Of a stretch of DNA of 64,000 bases, positions 34,124-40,945 are shown piece by piece. The stretch is from positions 62,001-126,000 of the forward strand of contig CAZEHO010000002.1 of NCBI GenBank assembly GCA_964511945.1, read 5' to 3'. This DNA comes from CAZEHO01 sp964511945 (GTDB taxonomy: Bacteria; Actinomycetota; Acidimicrobiia; Spongiisociales; UBA11373). Position 1 is the stretch's first letter. Each line of letters begins with the position of its first letter. The notes under the pieces were generated by a model, which worked only from the letters and a program-made list of their open reading frames with translations, had not been told where the DNA came from and made no database searches. The position numbers and the translations under genes were made by a program.

Positions 34124-35104
34124 TCAGTTGCGCGCCCTGAGGATGTCTCGGACCAGGCGCGGCCCTGCGTAGATCAACCCGGTGTAGAGCTGAATGAGGG
34201 ACGCTCCGGCATCGAGCCGCGCCGTGGCGTCGGCGGCGTTCATGATCCCGCCGGACGCGATGATCGGCAGCCCGGTGATCGCTGCGGCTTGGTCGAGCCG
34301 TGACGCCGCGATCGGACCGAGCGGAGCACCACTCAGGCCACCTTGGAGGTTCTCACCGATGCGGTCCGGCCTTGACGCCGTGGTATTGCCCAGGATCAAG
34401 CCGGAAACACCGGCCCGCTCGGCGGCTGCAATCGTTCCCCCGGCGTCGGGGAGATCCGGGGAGAGCTTGACCAGCAGCGGGAGCGGGCGGGAGAGCTGCT
34501 CGCGCCATGCTGCGCACCGCTCGGTGATGGGGCCGAGCAGTTTCTCCACCCGACCCGCCTCTTCGAGGTCGCGCAGCCCCGGGGTGTTCGGCGAGCTGAC
34601 GTTGACGGCCAGGTAGTCCGCGAGGGACGCGAACCGGTCGACGAGGCCGAGGTAGTCCCCGATTCGCTCGTCCGGGCGGGTCGCGGCATTCGGGCCGATC
34701 GAGATCCCCAGCACGAGACCCGCCGGGCGCGGGCCCTCGAGCCGGGTGGCCACTGCATCAGCGCCCTCACCCGGGAAGCCCATCCGGTTGACGACGGCCC
34801 GGTGCTCCGGGATGCGGAAGACCCGGGGCCGTGGGTTGCCTTCCTGGGGCCTGGGAGTGACGGTCCCGATCTCGATGTGTCCGAACCCGACCCGGGCCAG
34901 ATTCCGCCATGCGGTCCCGTCCTTGTCATATCCGGCGGCGAGCCCGACCGGGTTCGAGAAATGGAGACCGGCCAGCTCGACCGGCCCGGCTTCAATTGCC
35001 GCCCTGCCCAGCAGCGGTCCGCCTGCCCTGGCGGCGCGCAGCGCCAGCCGGTGCACCTGCTCCGGGTCCATGCGGAACAGCAGCGGCCGCAACAGGCGAT
35101 ACAT
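34124..35104 (-). CDS. pyrD: Dihydroorotate dehydrogenase, class 2
   Basis: A 326-residue quinone-linked DHODH. The amphipathic N-terminus (MYRLLRPLLFRMDPEQVHRLAL) is the class 2 membrane-binding helix pair. The catalytic Ser is in VNVSSPNTPGLRDL, and FMN contacts include ASGGIMNAADA. ATG 35104 overlaps the pyrFE stop (ATGA); the open frame upstream is only overlap. It oxidises dihydroorotate to orotate at the membrane. It is the last gene of the pyr operon. Confidence 0.93.
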   Translation of the reverse strand: MYRLLRPLLFRMDPEQVHRLALRAARAGGPLLGRAAIEAGPVELAGLHFSNPVGLAAGYDKDGTAWRNLARVGFGHIEIGTVTPRPQEGNPRPRVFRIPEHRAVVNRMGFPGEGADAVATRLEGPRPAGLVLGISIGPNAATRPDERIGDYLGLVDRFASLADYLAVNVSSPNTPGLRDLEEAGRVEKLLGPITERCAAWREQLSRPLPLLVKLSPDLPDAGGTIAAAERAGVSGLILGNTTASRPDRIGENLQGGLSGAPLGPIAASRLDQAAAITGLPIIASGGIMNAADATARLDAGASLIQLYTGLIYAGPRLVRDILRARN

Positions 35105-36471
35105 CAGCGATCCAGGTACTCGGCCACCCGGCGGTGGTCGTCGGTGTCGATGAGTCCGGCTACGGCGAGGTCGTCGATCAGGCTCCACAGTGTCGTGATG
35201 GCGTGGAGTCTGATCCCGGCGGCGGCAAGATTGGCCCCGGCTCCGGCACCCCGATCGACGAGGGCGATGAGGTCCTCGACGATCAGCCCCGCATCGCGCA
35301 GCATCTCGGCGGCCTGGAGGGCGCTGGACCCGGTGGTGACCACGTCGTCGACGAGCGCCACCCGTTGCCCGCGGCTCCACACTCCCTCGACCATCGCCCC
35401 GGTGCCGTGGCCTTTGGGGCTCTTGCGGGGCCATACCAAGGACCGTCCTGCAGCCAGTGCCACAGCCGTAGAGAGGGGAAGGGCTCCGTAGGGAACCGCA
35501 CCCACGTGATCGGCGTCACCGCTCATGACGGTCCCGGCGATGGCAGTGGCCGCCTCGCGCAGCAGCTCCGGACTGCCGCTGAGGCGGCGGACGTCAACGT
35601 AGATGGGGGAAACCTCCCCGGAGCGCAAGGTGAACTCACCGAGGGCAACACACCCCGCCTCGAACAGGCGCACCGCCAGCGAGCCGGCCCGTGGGGCGGT
35701 GCGGCTCGGTTTGAGAGTCCGCAGTGCATCCCGCAGGTCTCGAGCCGCGGCCGCAGGATCAGCGGAATTGGCAATCCCACGCGAGACCGGGACCAGCACC
35801 CCGAGGAGGTCATCGCGCAGGCCGGCCGCAGCTGCGTCCACGGATCCGCCCTGGGCCCCGACCCCCGGGGCCAGGATCCAATGCTCCGGCGCCGCCCTGC
35901 GCACCGCCGCCAACGCCAGCGGAGCGGTGGCCCCTGCGACCAGTCCGAGCCGGTCGGGTCCTGCCCAGCCCGCCGCCGCGGCCGCAACCGCCTCGGCCAC
36001 TGTGGTGCCGTCGGGCAGCGCTTGATCCTGCACCTCGGCCGCACCGGGATTGGATGTGCGGGCAAGGACCCACACCCCGCGATCGGGATACGCCAGGAAC
36101 GGATCGATTGCATCACGGCCGAGGTAGGGGCTGAGGGTCACCGATCCGGCTCCGGCGACCTCGAAGCAGGCCCGTGCGTATGCGTCTGCCGTGGAAGCGA
36201 TATCCCCGCGCTTGGCGTCGAGGATCACCGGGATCTCATCGGGAACCGCCGCGATCACCTCGACCAACACCTCGACTCCGGCGGGCCCGAGTGCCTCGAA
36301 GAATCCGGCGTTCGGCTTGAACGCAGCCGCAGCGGGCGCGGTCGTTTCGATGAGCCGCAGCGCTCCCGCCCGCGCCTCCATCGGGTTCTCCGCGCGCGGG
36401 TCGATCCCGACGCACAGCAGGCTTCCGGCACTCCGGCATCGCTGCTCGAGCGTGCTGAAGAAGCCTTTCAT
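35104..36471 (-). CDS. pyrFE: Fused orotidine-5'-phosphate decarboxylase / orotate phosphoribosyltransferase
   Basis: A 455-residue fusion. Residues about 1-255 are OMP decarboxylase of the PyrF type 2 class (LLCVGIDPRAENP, catalytic DAKRGDIASTADAY). Residues about 265-455 are orotate PRTase, with RSGEVSPIYVDVR and the PRPP motif ALVDDVVTTGSSALQAA. The order F-E is the reverse of the animal UMP synthase. Together the halves turn orotate into UMP. It overlaps pyrB by 4 bp and pyrD by 3 bp. Confidence 0.93.
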   Translation of the reverse strand: MKGFFSTLEQRCRSAGSLLCVGIDPRAENPMEARAGALRLIETTAPAAAAFKPNAGFFEALGPAGVEVLVEVIAAVPDEIPVILDAKRGDIASTADAYARACFEVAGAGSVTLSPYLGRDAIDPFLAYPDRGVWVLARTSNPGAAEVQDQALPDGTTVAEAVAAAAAGWAGPDRLGLVAGATAPLALAAVRRAAPEHWILAPGVGAQGGSVDAAAAGLRDDLLGVLVPVSRGIANSADPAAAARDLRDALRTLKPSRTAPRAGSLAVRLFEAGCVALGEFTLRSGEVSPIYVDVRRLSGSPELLREAATAIAGTVMSGDADHVGAVPYGALPLSTAVALAAGRSLVWPRKSPKGHGTGAMVEGVWSRGQRVALVDDVVTTGSSALQAAEMLRDAGLIVEDLIALVDRGAGAGANLAAAGIRLHAITTLWSLIDDLAVAGLIDTDDHRRVAEYLDR

Positions 36472-37439
36472 GCCTTGCCCAGCACCATTGCCAGGAGTGC
36501 CATCCGAACGAACATGCCGTACTCCATCTGACGGAAGTAGGCGGCGCGCGGGTCCTGGTCGACCTCACGGTTGATCTCGTTCACCCGGGGAAGCGGGTGC
36601 ATGACGATCATGCGCTGCTTGGCATCGGCCAGCGTGTCGGGCGAGATCACGAACGCATCCTTCACGGCCTCGTAGTCGGCGGGATCGTCGAAGCGCTCCC
36701 GCTGCACCCGGGTCACGTACAGCACGTCGGTGTCTCCGATCACCGGGCCGAGTGAAGCGTGTGAGGCGTGTCGGGTTCCGGAGTCGGTGAGTTCATCGAG
36801 GATCTCCTGTGGCATCGTAAGGATGTCGGGCGACACGAAGTTGAGCTCGACACCGAAGAGCGACAGGAGCCTCGCCAGCGAGTGCACCGTCCGTCCGTAC
36901 TTCAGGTCGCCGACCATCGTGACCGTCAGCCCGTCGACATCGCCGAGCTCCTCCCGGATCGTGAACAGGTCGAGAAGCGCCTGCGTCGGGTGCTCGCCGA
37001 TTCCGTCACCGGCACTGATGACGGGCTTGCGTGCCGCCTTCGCCGCTTCGGCGGCGGCACCAACCTCCGGGTGCCGCAGGACGATGACGTCGGCGTAGCA
37101 CTCGAGTGAACGAATCGTGTCGGGGAGCGATTCACCCTTCGACACCGAGGAGTACCGGACCTCGTTGATCGGGATCACACTGCCGCCGAGCCGTTCCATC
37201 GCAGCGGTGAACGAGGCGGAGGTGCGCGTCGACGGCTCGTAGAACAGGTTGGCCAGCAGTTTTCCCTTGAGCAGGTCGAACGCGCCCACCCGGGCGACCA
37301 TGTTGCGCATTTCGTGAGCGACTTCGAACGTGTAGTCGAGGTCTTTGGCACCGAACTGCCGGACCGAGATGATGTCCTTGCCGTAGAACGGCGCATCCCG
37401 GCGGTCGCCGAACGGTAGATGTCTGCTCATCGTGGTCAT
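36468..37439 (-). CDS. pyrB: Aspartate carbamoyltransferase
   Basis: A 323-residue ATCase catalytic chain. The carbamoyl-phosphate motif is EPSTRTSASFTAAMERLGG near residue 68, and SVSKGESLPDTIRSLECYADVIVLRHPEVGAA carries the 80s-loop Ser/Lys and the downstream RHPE segment. HPLPRVNEINREVD is the conserved aspartate-side block. No regulatory pyrI is present. It starts at 37439 or three codons later. It overlaps both pyrC and pyrFE by 4 bp. Confidence 0.93.
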   Translation of the reverse strand: MTTMSRHLPFGDRRDAPFYGKDIISVRQFGAKDLDYTFEVAHEMRNMVARVGAFDLLKGKLLANLFYEPSTRTSASFTAAMERLGGSVIPINEVRYSSVSKGESLPDTIRSLECYADVIVLRHPEVGAAAEAAKAARKPVISAGDGIGEHPTQALLDLFTIREELGDVDGLTVTMVGDLKYGRTVHSLARLLSLFGVELNFVSPDILTMPQEILDELTDSGTRHASHASLGPVIGDTDVLYVTRVQRERFDDPADYEAVKDAFVISPDTLADAKQRMIVMHPLPRVNEINREVDQDPRAAYFRQMEYGMFVRMALLAMVLGKA

Positions 37440-38503
37440 GAGGCCTCCCTTTCTCGAACGTTGCTACCGAACCCGGGCGGCGCCAGCACGTCGCCCCCGG
37501 CAAGCACTTCTGTTCCACGCAGTACCACCCGGTCGATTCGCCCCGGGACCTCCCATCCCTCGAACGGCGTCCATCCGGCACGGCTGCGTCCCTCCGCTCC
37601 GCGAATCGTGGTGGGCTCCAGCACGATCCCAACCTCGGTGTCGGGCTGGTCCGGGAGCCCAAAGATGCGCCGCGGATTGGCGGCAAGTCGGGTCTCCAGG
37701 TCGGTGACCTCCATGCGCCCTTCGTCGACCGCCCGCAGCAGGAGCGGTACAACGGTCTCCAGCCCGGGGAACCCCGGTGGGGTGCGATCCCCCTGCTTCT
37801 CCGCCAGCGTGTGCGGAGCATGGTCCGTGGCGAAGCAGTCGATCACCTCCAGGTGCTCCCACAGGGCGATGCGGTCCGACGGCGGACCGATCCGGGGGCG
37901 GACCTCCGCCCGCCATCCCCAGCCGTCGGTGATCTCGGTATCCAGGAAGAGGTGGTGGGGGGCGACCTCACAGGTCACGCGCCCGCCCCGCTCTTTCGCC
38001 CGGCGAATCATCAGGATCTCATCGCGCCGTGACACGTGGCAGAGGTGCACCGGCCGGTCCAGATACTGCGCCATGAGGATCATCGTGGCCGCCGCCGGCC
38101 CTTCAGCGTGGGTCACCACCGGACGGTCTTCGGGCCATGCCTCGAGGTGCTGCCACCACAGGTCGAGGTCATCCAATCGCAGGTCACCGAACGTGTCGTT
38201 GAGATACATCTTCAGGCCGGCGCAGCGGGGCGCCAGGGCGTGGACGGTTCCGGCATTCGTCGACGTGGCACCGGCGTACTGGGCGTAGTCGCAACGTGCC
38301 CCGGCGGCCGCCCGGTCCAGGGCGAGACGGAGGGCCGCTTCGTCGCCGATCGTGGGGTTGGTGTTCGGCATCGCGAGCACGGTGGTGAATCCGCCTGCCA
38401 GAGCTGCAGCAGTGGCACTCGCCCAGTCCTCTTTGTGGGTCTGGCCCGGGTCACGGGTGTGGACGTGGATGTCGACGAGGCCGGGGAGTTGCAGCGAATT
38501 CAA
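37436..38503 (-). CDS. pyrC: Dihydroorotase, short CAD-like form
   Basis: A 355-residue zinc amidohydrolase starting at TTG 38503. It begins directly at LPGLVDIHVHTRDPGQTHKEDW and lacks the usual N-terminal beta sandwich of bacterial type I dihydroorotases. GLKMYLNDTFGDL supplies the likely carboxylated Lys, and THAEGP, CHVSRRDE and DHAPH the other ligands. The start block and the KMYLNDTF block resemble the dihydroorotase domain of animal CAD. The TTG is preceded by AGGGGG eight bases upstream, which is also one arm of a terminator-like hairpin, and it overlaps the stop of a leader peptide. Confidence 0.88.
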   Translation of the reverse strand: MNSLQLPGLVDIHVHTRDPGQTHKEDWASATAAALAGGFTTVLAMPNTNPTIGDEAALRLALDRAAAGARCDYAQYAGATSTNAGTVHALAPRCAGLKMYLNDTFGDLRLDDLDLWWQHLEAWPEDRPVVTHAEGPAAATMILMAQYLDRPVHLCHVSRRDEILMIRRAKERGGRVTCEVAPHHLFLDTEITDGWGWRAEVRPRIGPPSDRIALWEHLEVIDCFATDHAPHTLAEKQGDRTPPGFPGLETVVPLLLRAVDEGRMEVTDLETRLAANPRRIFGLPDQPDTEVGIVLEPTTIRGAEGRSRAGWTPFEGWEVPGRIDRVVLRGTEVLAGGDVLAPPGFGSNVREREAS

Positions 38504-38565
38504 AAGAAAAGCCCCCTTCTCGGGGGCCGCAATGCGGAAGATGCGATTCGGGGGGCTTCAGCCAT
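38500..38565 (-). CDS. Predicted pyr operon leader peptide
   Basis: A 21-codon frame from ATG 38565 to a TGA at 38500-38502, which overlaps the TTG start of pyrC as TTGA. Its last codons run through the terminator-like hairpin. A ribosome translating it would open that hairpin and deliver itself to the pyrC start. There is no strong ribosome site of its own. Sequence shows the overlap; the regulatory role is inference. Confidence 0.45.
   Translation of the reverse strand: MAEAPRIASSALRPPRRGLFF
38502..38527 (-). promoter_or_regulatory. Intrinsic terminator/attenuator overlapping the pyrC ribosome site
   Basis: On the minus strand GCCCCC, a GAGAA loop and GGGGGC are followed at once by TTTTCTTTT, a textbook intrinsic terminator, yet it lies directly in front of pyrC and its G-rich arm is the only ribosome site for that gene. 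A second upstream element, AAGCCCCC (complement of 38551-38558), can pair with the same G arm (GGGGGCTT), giving two competing structures. Confidence 0.65.
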
Positions 38566-38611
38566 GTCGGGCTCGGCCTTGGGACGAATCAGCGCTCCTC
38601 ATTGGCGGGGG

Positions 38612-38640
38612 AGTGTAGGGGTCGACGCTGAAGCTGCCAA
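38612..38640 (-). promoter_or_regulatory. Predicted pyr operon promoter
   Basis: On the minus strand TTGGCA (38640-38635), a 17-bp spacer and TACACT (38617-38612). A start near 38605 gives a leader of about 100 nt before pyrC. The promoter lies just beyond the end of the PHP phosphatase gene, so pyr genes can be transcribed apart from it. Confidence 0.55.
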
Positions 38641-38660
38641 CTCAAGAGCACCTGCTCGCA

Positions 38661-39569
38661 TCAGTCGCCGAATCCGGCTCCCGGGGGCGAGAAGGGAACG
38701 AGGGTCTTCTGCCTCCCGACGAAGCGGGCGCGATGTGTGTATCCGGCCGCGGCTGCCTCCACCCGGGCGAGGTCGAGCCCCCATCCGGCCTGCTGCGGAT
38801 TGTGGCCGTCACTCGCAAATGTGATGTCGAGGCCCAGATCGTGTGCGATGCGCAGCAGGTTGGGCGCGGGGTACATCTCATGGGCAGGGTGGCGCAACCC
38901 GCCGGTGTTGATCTCCATCGCGGTGCCACCGCGGGCAGCGGCCTCGACGAGCTCGCGGTACAGATCCAGCGGCTCCTCCCGCAAACGCAAGCCGAGGTAC
39001 TTCACGCGATCGGGATGGGTCACCACATCGACGACTCCCGACGCCGCCATCTCCGATTGGAGCTCGAAAAACCGCTCGTACACAGTGCGGTGGTTGCGTT
39101 CCATCCACTCGTGCATCGAGTGGGGGCGATCGAACCACCAGCCGTCGATCCAATGGATCGAGCCGAGCAGGATGTCCCAAGGGTAAGGCTCGATGAGATC
39201 GAGGACTGCATCGATGTTGTCGGAGAAGAAGTCGACCTCGAGGCCGAGGAGGACGGGCAGGCCGGCATCCTTGGCCCGCTGGATGACGTCGACGTAGCGC
39301 TCGAGCGACATCGTGCGATCGGCTCGCAGGTCGTGCTCGGTGGCGTCTCGGGTCTTCGGATTGCTCGCTCGCTCCCAGATGTTGCCGATGACCGGCTCAG
39401 ATTCGACACACCGATACAGGTGCTCGGTGAACGACAGTTCCGTGACCCCTTCGGCGGCGGCGTGCTCGACGTAGGCCTCGATGTGCTCGAGCGGGTAATC
39501 GTCGGGCGGGGGAGGGGGGAGTGGATTGCCCTTGCGATGCGGGTACAGGTGCAGGTGTGAGTCGCTCAT
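38661..39569 (-). CDS. PHP-domain phosphatase, histidinol-phosphatase-like
   Basis: A 302-residue PHP-family metallophosphatase. SDSHLHLYPH gives the HxH motif, ELSFTEHLYR a further His, LLGLEVDFF the Glu, LGSIHWIDGWWFD and DVVTHPDRVK more metal residues, and FASDGHNPQQAGWGL the last Asp-x-His. This is the HisK layout of histidine biosynthesis step 8. No other his gene is near, so another phosphoester substrate cannot be excluded. ATG 39569 overlaps the MFS stop (ATGA). Confidence 0.82.
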   Translation of the reverse strand: MSDSHLHLYPHRKGNPLPPPPPDDYPLEHIEAYVEHAAAEGVTELSFTEHLYRCVESEPVIGNIWERASNPKTRDATEHDLRADRTMSLERYVDVIQRAKDAGLPVLLGLEVDFFSDNIDAVLDLIEPYPWDILLGSIHWIDGWWFDRPHSMHEWMERNHRTVYERFFELQSEMAASGVVDVVTHPDRVKYLGLRLREEPLDLYRELVEAAARGGTAMEINTGGLRHPAHEMYPAPNLLRIAHDLGLDITFASDGHNPQQAGWGLDLARVEAAAAGYTHRARFVGRQKTLVPFSPPGAGFGD

Positions 39570-40801
39570 GAGCTCGGTTTTGTCGGTGGGTCGGCCATCG
39601 CCTTGCCTGCAGCGGTCATCCGAACGACGACAACGATGGCTGCGGCGGCCATCAGGAGACCGGTCGCGGTAGCCCAGGCGGTGGCGAACGATACCCGGTC
39701 GGCCAGGAAGCCAAACAGCAACGGCCCGCCACCGGCCCCGACGTACTTGCCGGTGTTGGCGATCCCGGTGGCGACGGCCGCGGTGTCGGGATTGGCGCGT
39801 ACCACGATGAACGTGAGCAGCCCAGCCCAGCCCCATCCACCGGCAAACGCCACGACTGTGGCGATCACCAGCAGGATCGTGCCGCCGATGGTGAGGCCAA
39901 GGAATCCGAGCGAACCGACGGCGAGCAGCGAGGCCATCCAGATCAATCCGGTGTGCTGGCGGCGGTCGACCAGCCAGCCCGACAGCAGCCGCATGGTGAG
40001 GCCGGCGACGCTGCCGAGGGTGAGCAGCAAACCGGCCAGTCCCTCGGTGACTCCCTCGCTCACTGCGTAGGGGACGACGAAGGCTCCCAGCGAATCCAGT
40101 CCGGCATGGCCCAACGCGGCCGCCGCGGCGAGACCAACCAGGACCGCCAGGGGCGTTGCCGGTTTCGCCCGCCCGGTCGCCGGTGCGGTGCCGAATGGCC
40201 GATGGACGCCCCTCGGCACGGCGAGGACGGTGGCCAGTGCCGCGAGTGCGGCCGCGCCGTAGGCGTATCGCCAGCCGATGGTGAGCGCGATGGTGGGAAC
40301 CGCCAGCCCGCCGGCCATGGCGGCCGCCGGCACCGCGGTGTGCTTCAAACCGAACATCAGCCCGTAGCGCCCCGGTGGCACCGAGTGGACCATCGCCTGG
40401 TTCGAGGCGGTCTGCGATCCGGCCGCGGTGATCCCGGCCAGGCCGAAGAACATCGCGATCGGCCACCAGACCTCCCACCAGTCGCTCGGCGCAACCGCGA
40501 GCGCCAGGAGCGCCGCTCCGGTGCCTCCGGCGGAAAGGCGGATCCCGGCGCGCCAGCCGATTCTCTGCACCAGGCGTCCGGTCGCGGTGGACGTGATCGC
40601 CGACACTCCGAAGAGCACCCCGTAGAGACCTCCGACCCCGATCAGCCGCAGTCCCGTCTCTTCACCGACGCTGATGGCGAGCGCACCCGTCAGGGTTGCC
40701 GGCAGGATCGTGATGGCGATCACCGCGACGGCCAAGGACGCGGTTCGCCACTCCACCCGCTCCGGTGGCGGGTCGACGCTCGAGATGTCCTGGTGGGTCA
40801 C
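39566..40801 (-). CDS. Major facilitator superfamily transporter
   Basis: A 411-residue, roughly 12-helix MFS protein from GTG 40801, with GGAGG twelve bases upstream. The loop between helices 2 and 3 reads GRLVQRIGWRAGIR, a form of the family G-R/K motif. Substrate is unknown. It is divergent from the PPDK-like gene, with operator site 3 in the 144-bp gap, so it may belong to the same regulon. It is coupled to the phosphatase gene downstream. Confidence 0.8.
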   Translation of the reverse strand: MTHQDISSVDPPPERVEWRTASLAVAVIAITILPATLTGALAISVGEETGLRLIGVGGLYGVLFGVSAITSTATGRLVQRIGWRAGIRLSAGGTGAALLALAVAPSDWWEVWWPIAMFFGLAGITAAGSQTASNQAMVHSVPPGRYGLMFGLKHTAVPAAAMAGGLAVPTIALTIGWRYAYGAAALAALATVLAVPRGVHRPFGTAPATGRAKPATPLAVLVGLAAAAALGHAGLDSLGAFVVPYAVSEGVTEGLAGLLLTLGSVAGLTMRLLSGWLVDRRQHTGLIWMASLLAVGSLGFLGLTIGGTILLVIATVVAFAGGWGWAGLLTFIVVRANPDTAAVATGIANTGKYVGAGGGPLLFGFLADRVSFATAWATATGLLMAAAAIVVVVRMTAAGKAMADPPTKPSS

Positions 40802-40882
40802 GGGATTTGGTGTCCTCCGTGCGGAGTAGCTCCCGATCCGGAGGCTACCGGTCGGAGGGTGCTCTCCCGCGGGCTCTGGAGG

Positions 40883-40912
40883 TTGACGAGTCGGCCTGGT
40901 TCGGCGTACTCT
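40883..40912 (+). promoter_or_regulatory. Predicted promoter of the PPDK-like gene
   Basis: TTGACG at 40883-40888, an 18-bp spacer and TACTCT at 40907-40912. The spacing and the distance to the operator are almost identical to the promoter at 24677. Confidence 0.6.
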
Positions 40913-40916
40913 AGTG

Positions 40917-40930
40917 GATAATCGATTATC
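40917..40930. promoter_or_regulatory. Operator-like palindrome, site 3 (PPDK-like gene / MFS)
   Basis: GATAATCGATTATC, a perfect 14-bp palindrome, at the expected transcription start and only 15 bp before the ATG at 40946. The transcript would have a very short leader. Confidence 0.75.
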
Positions 40931-40945
40931 GACGATGTGGGGATC

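Noticed and set aside
38661..39569. Evidence for a histidine biosynthesis operon
   Set aside because: Only a PHP phosphatase is present, with no other his gene in the window, so no operon was called.
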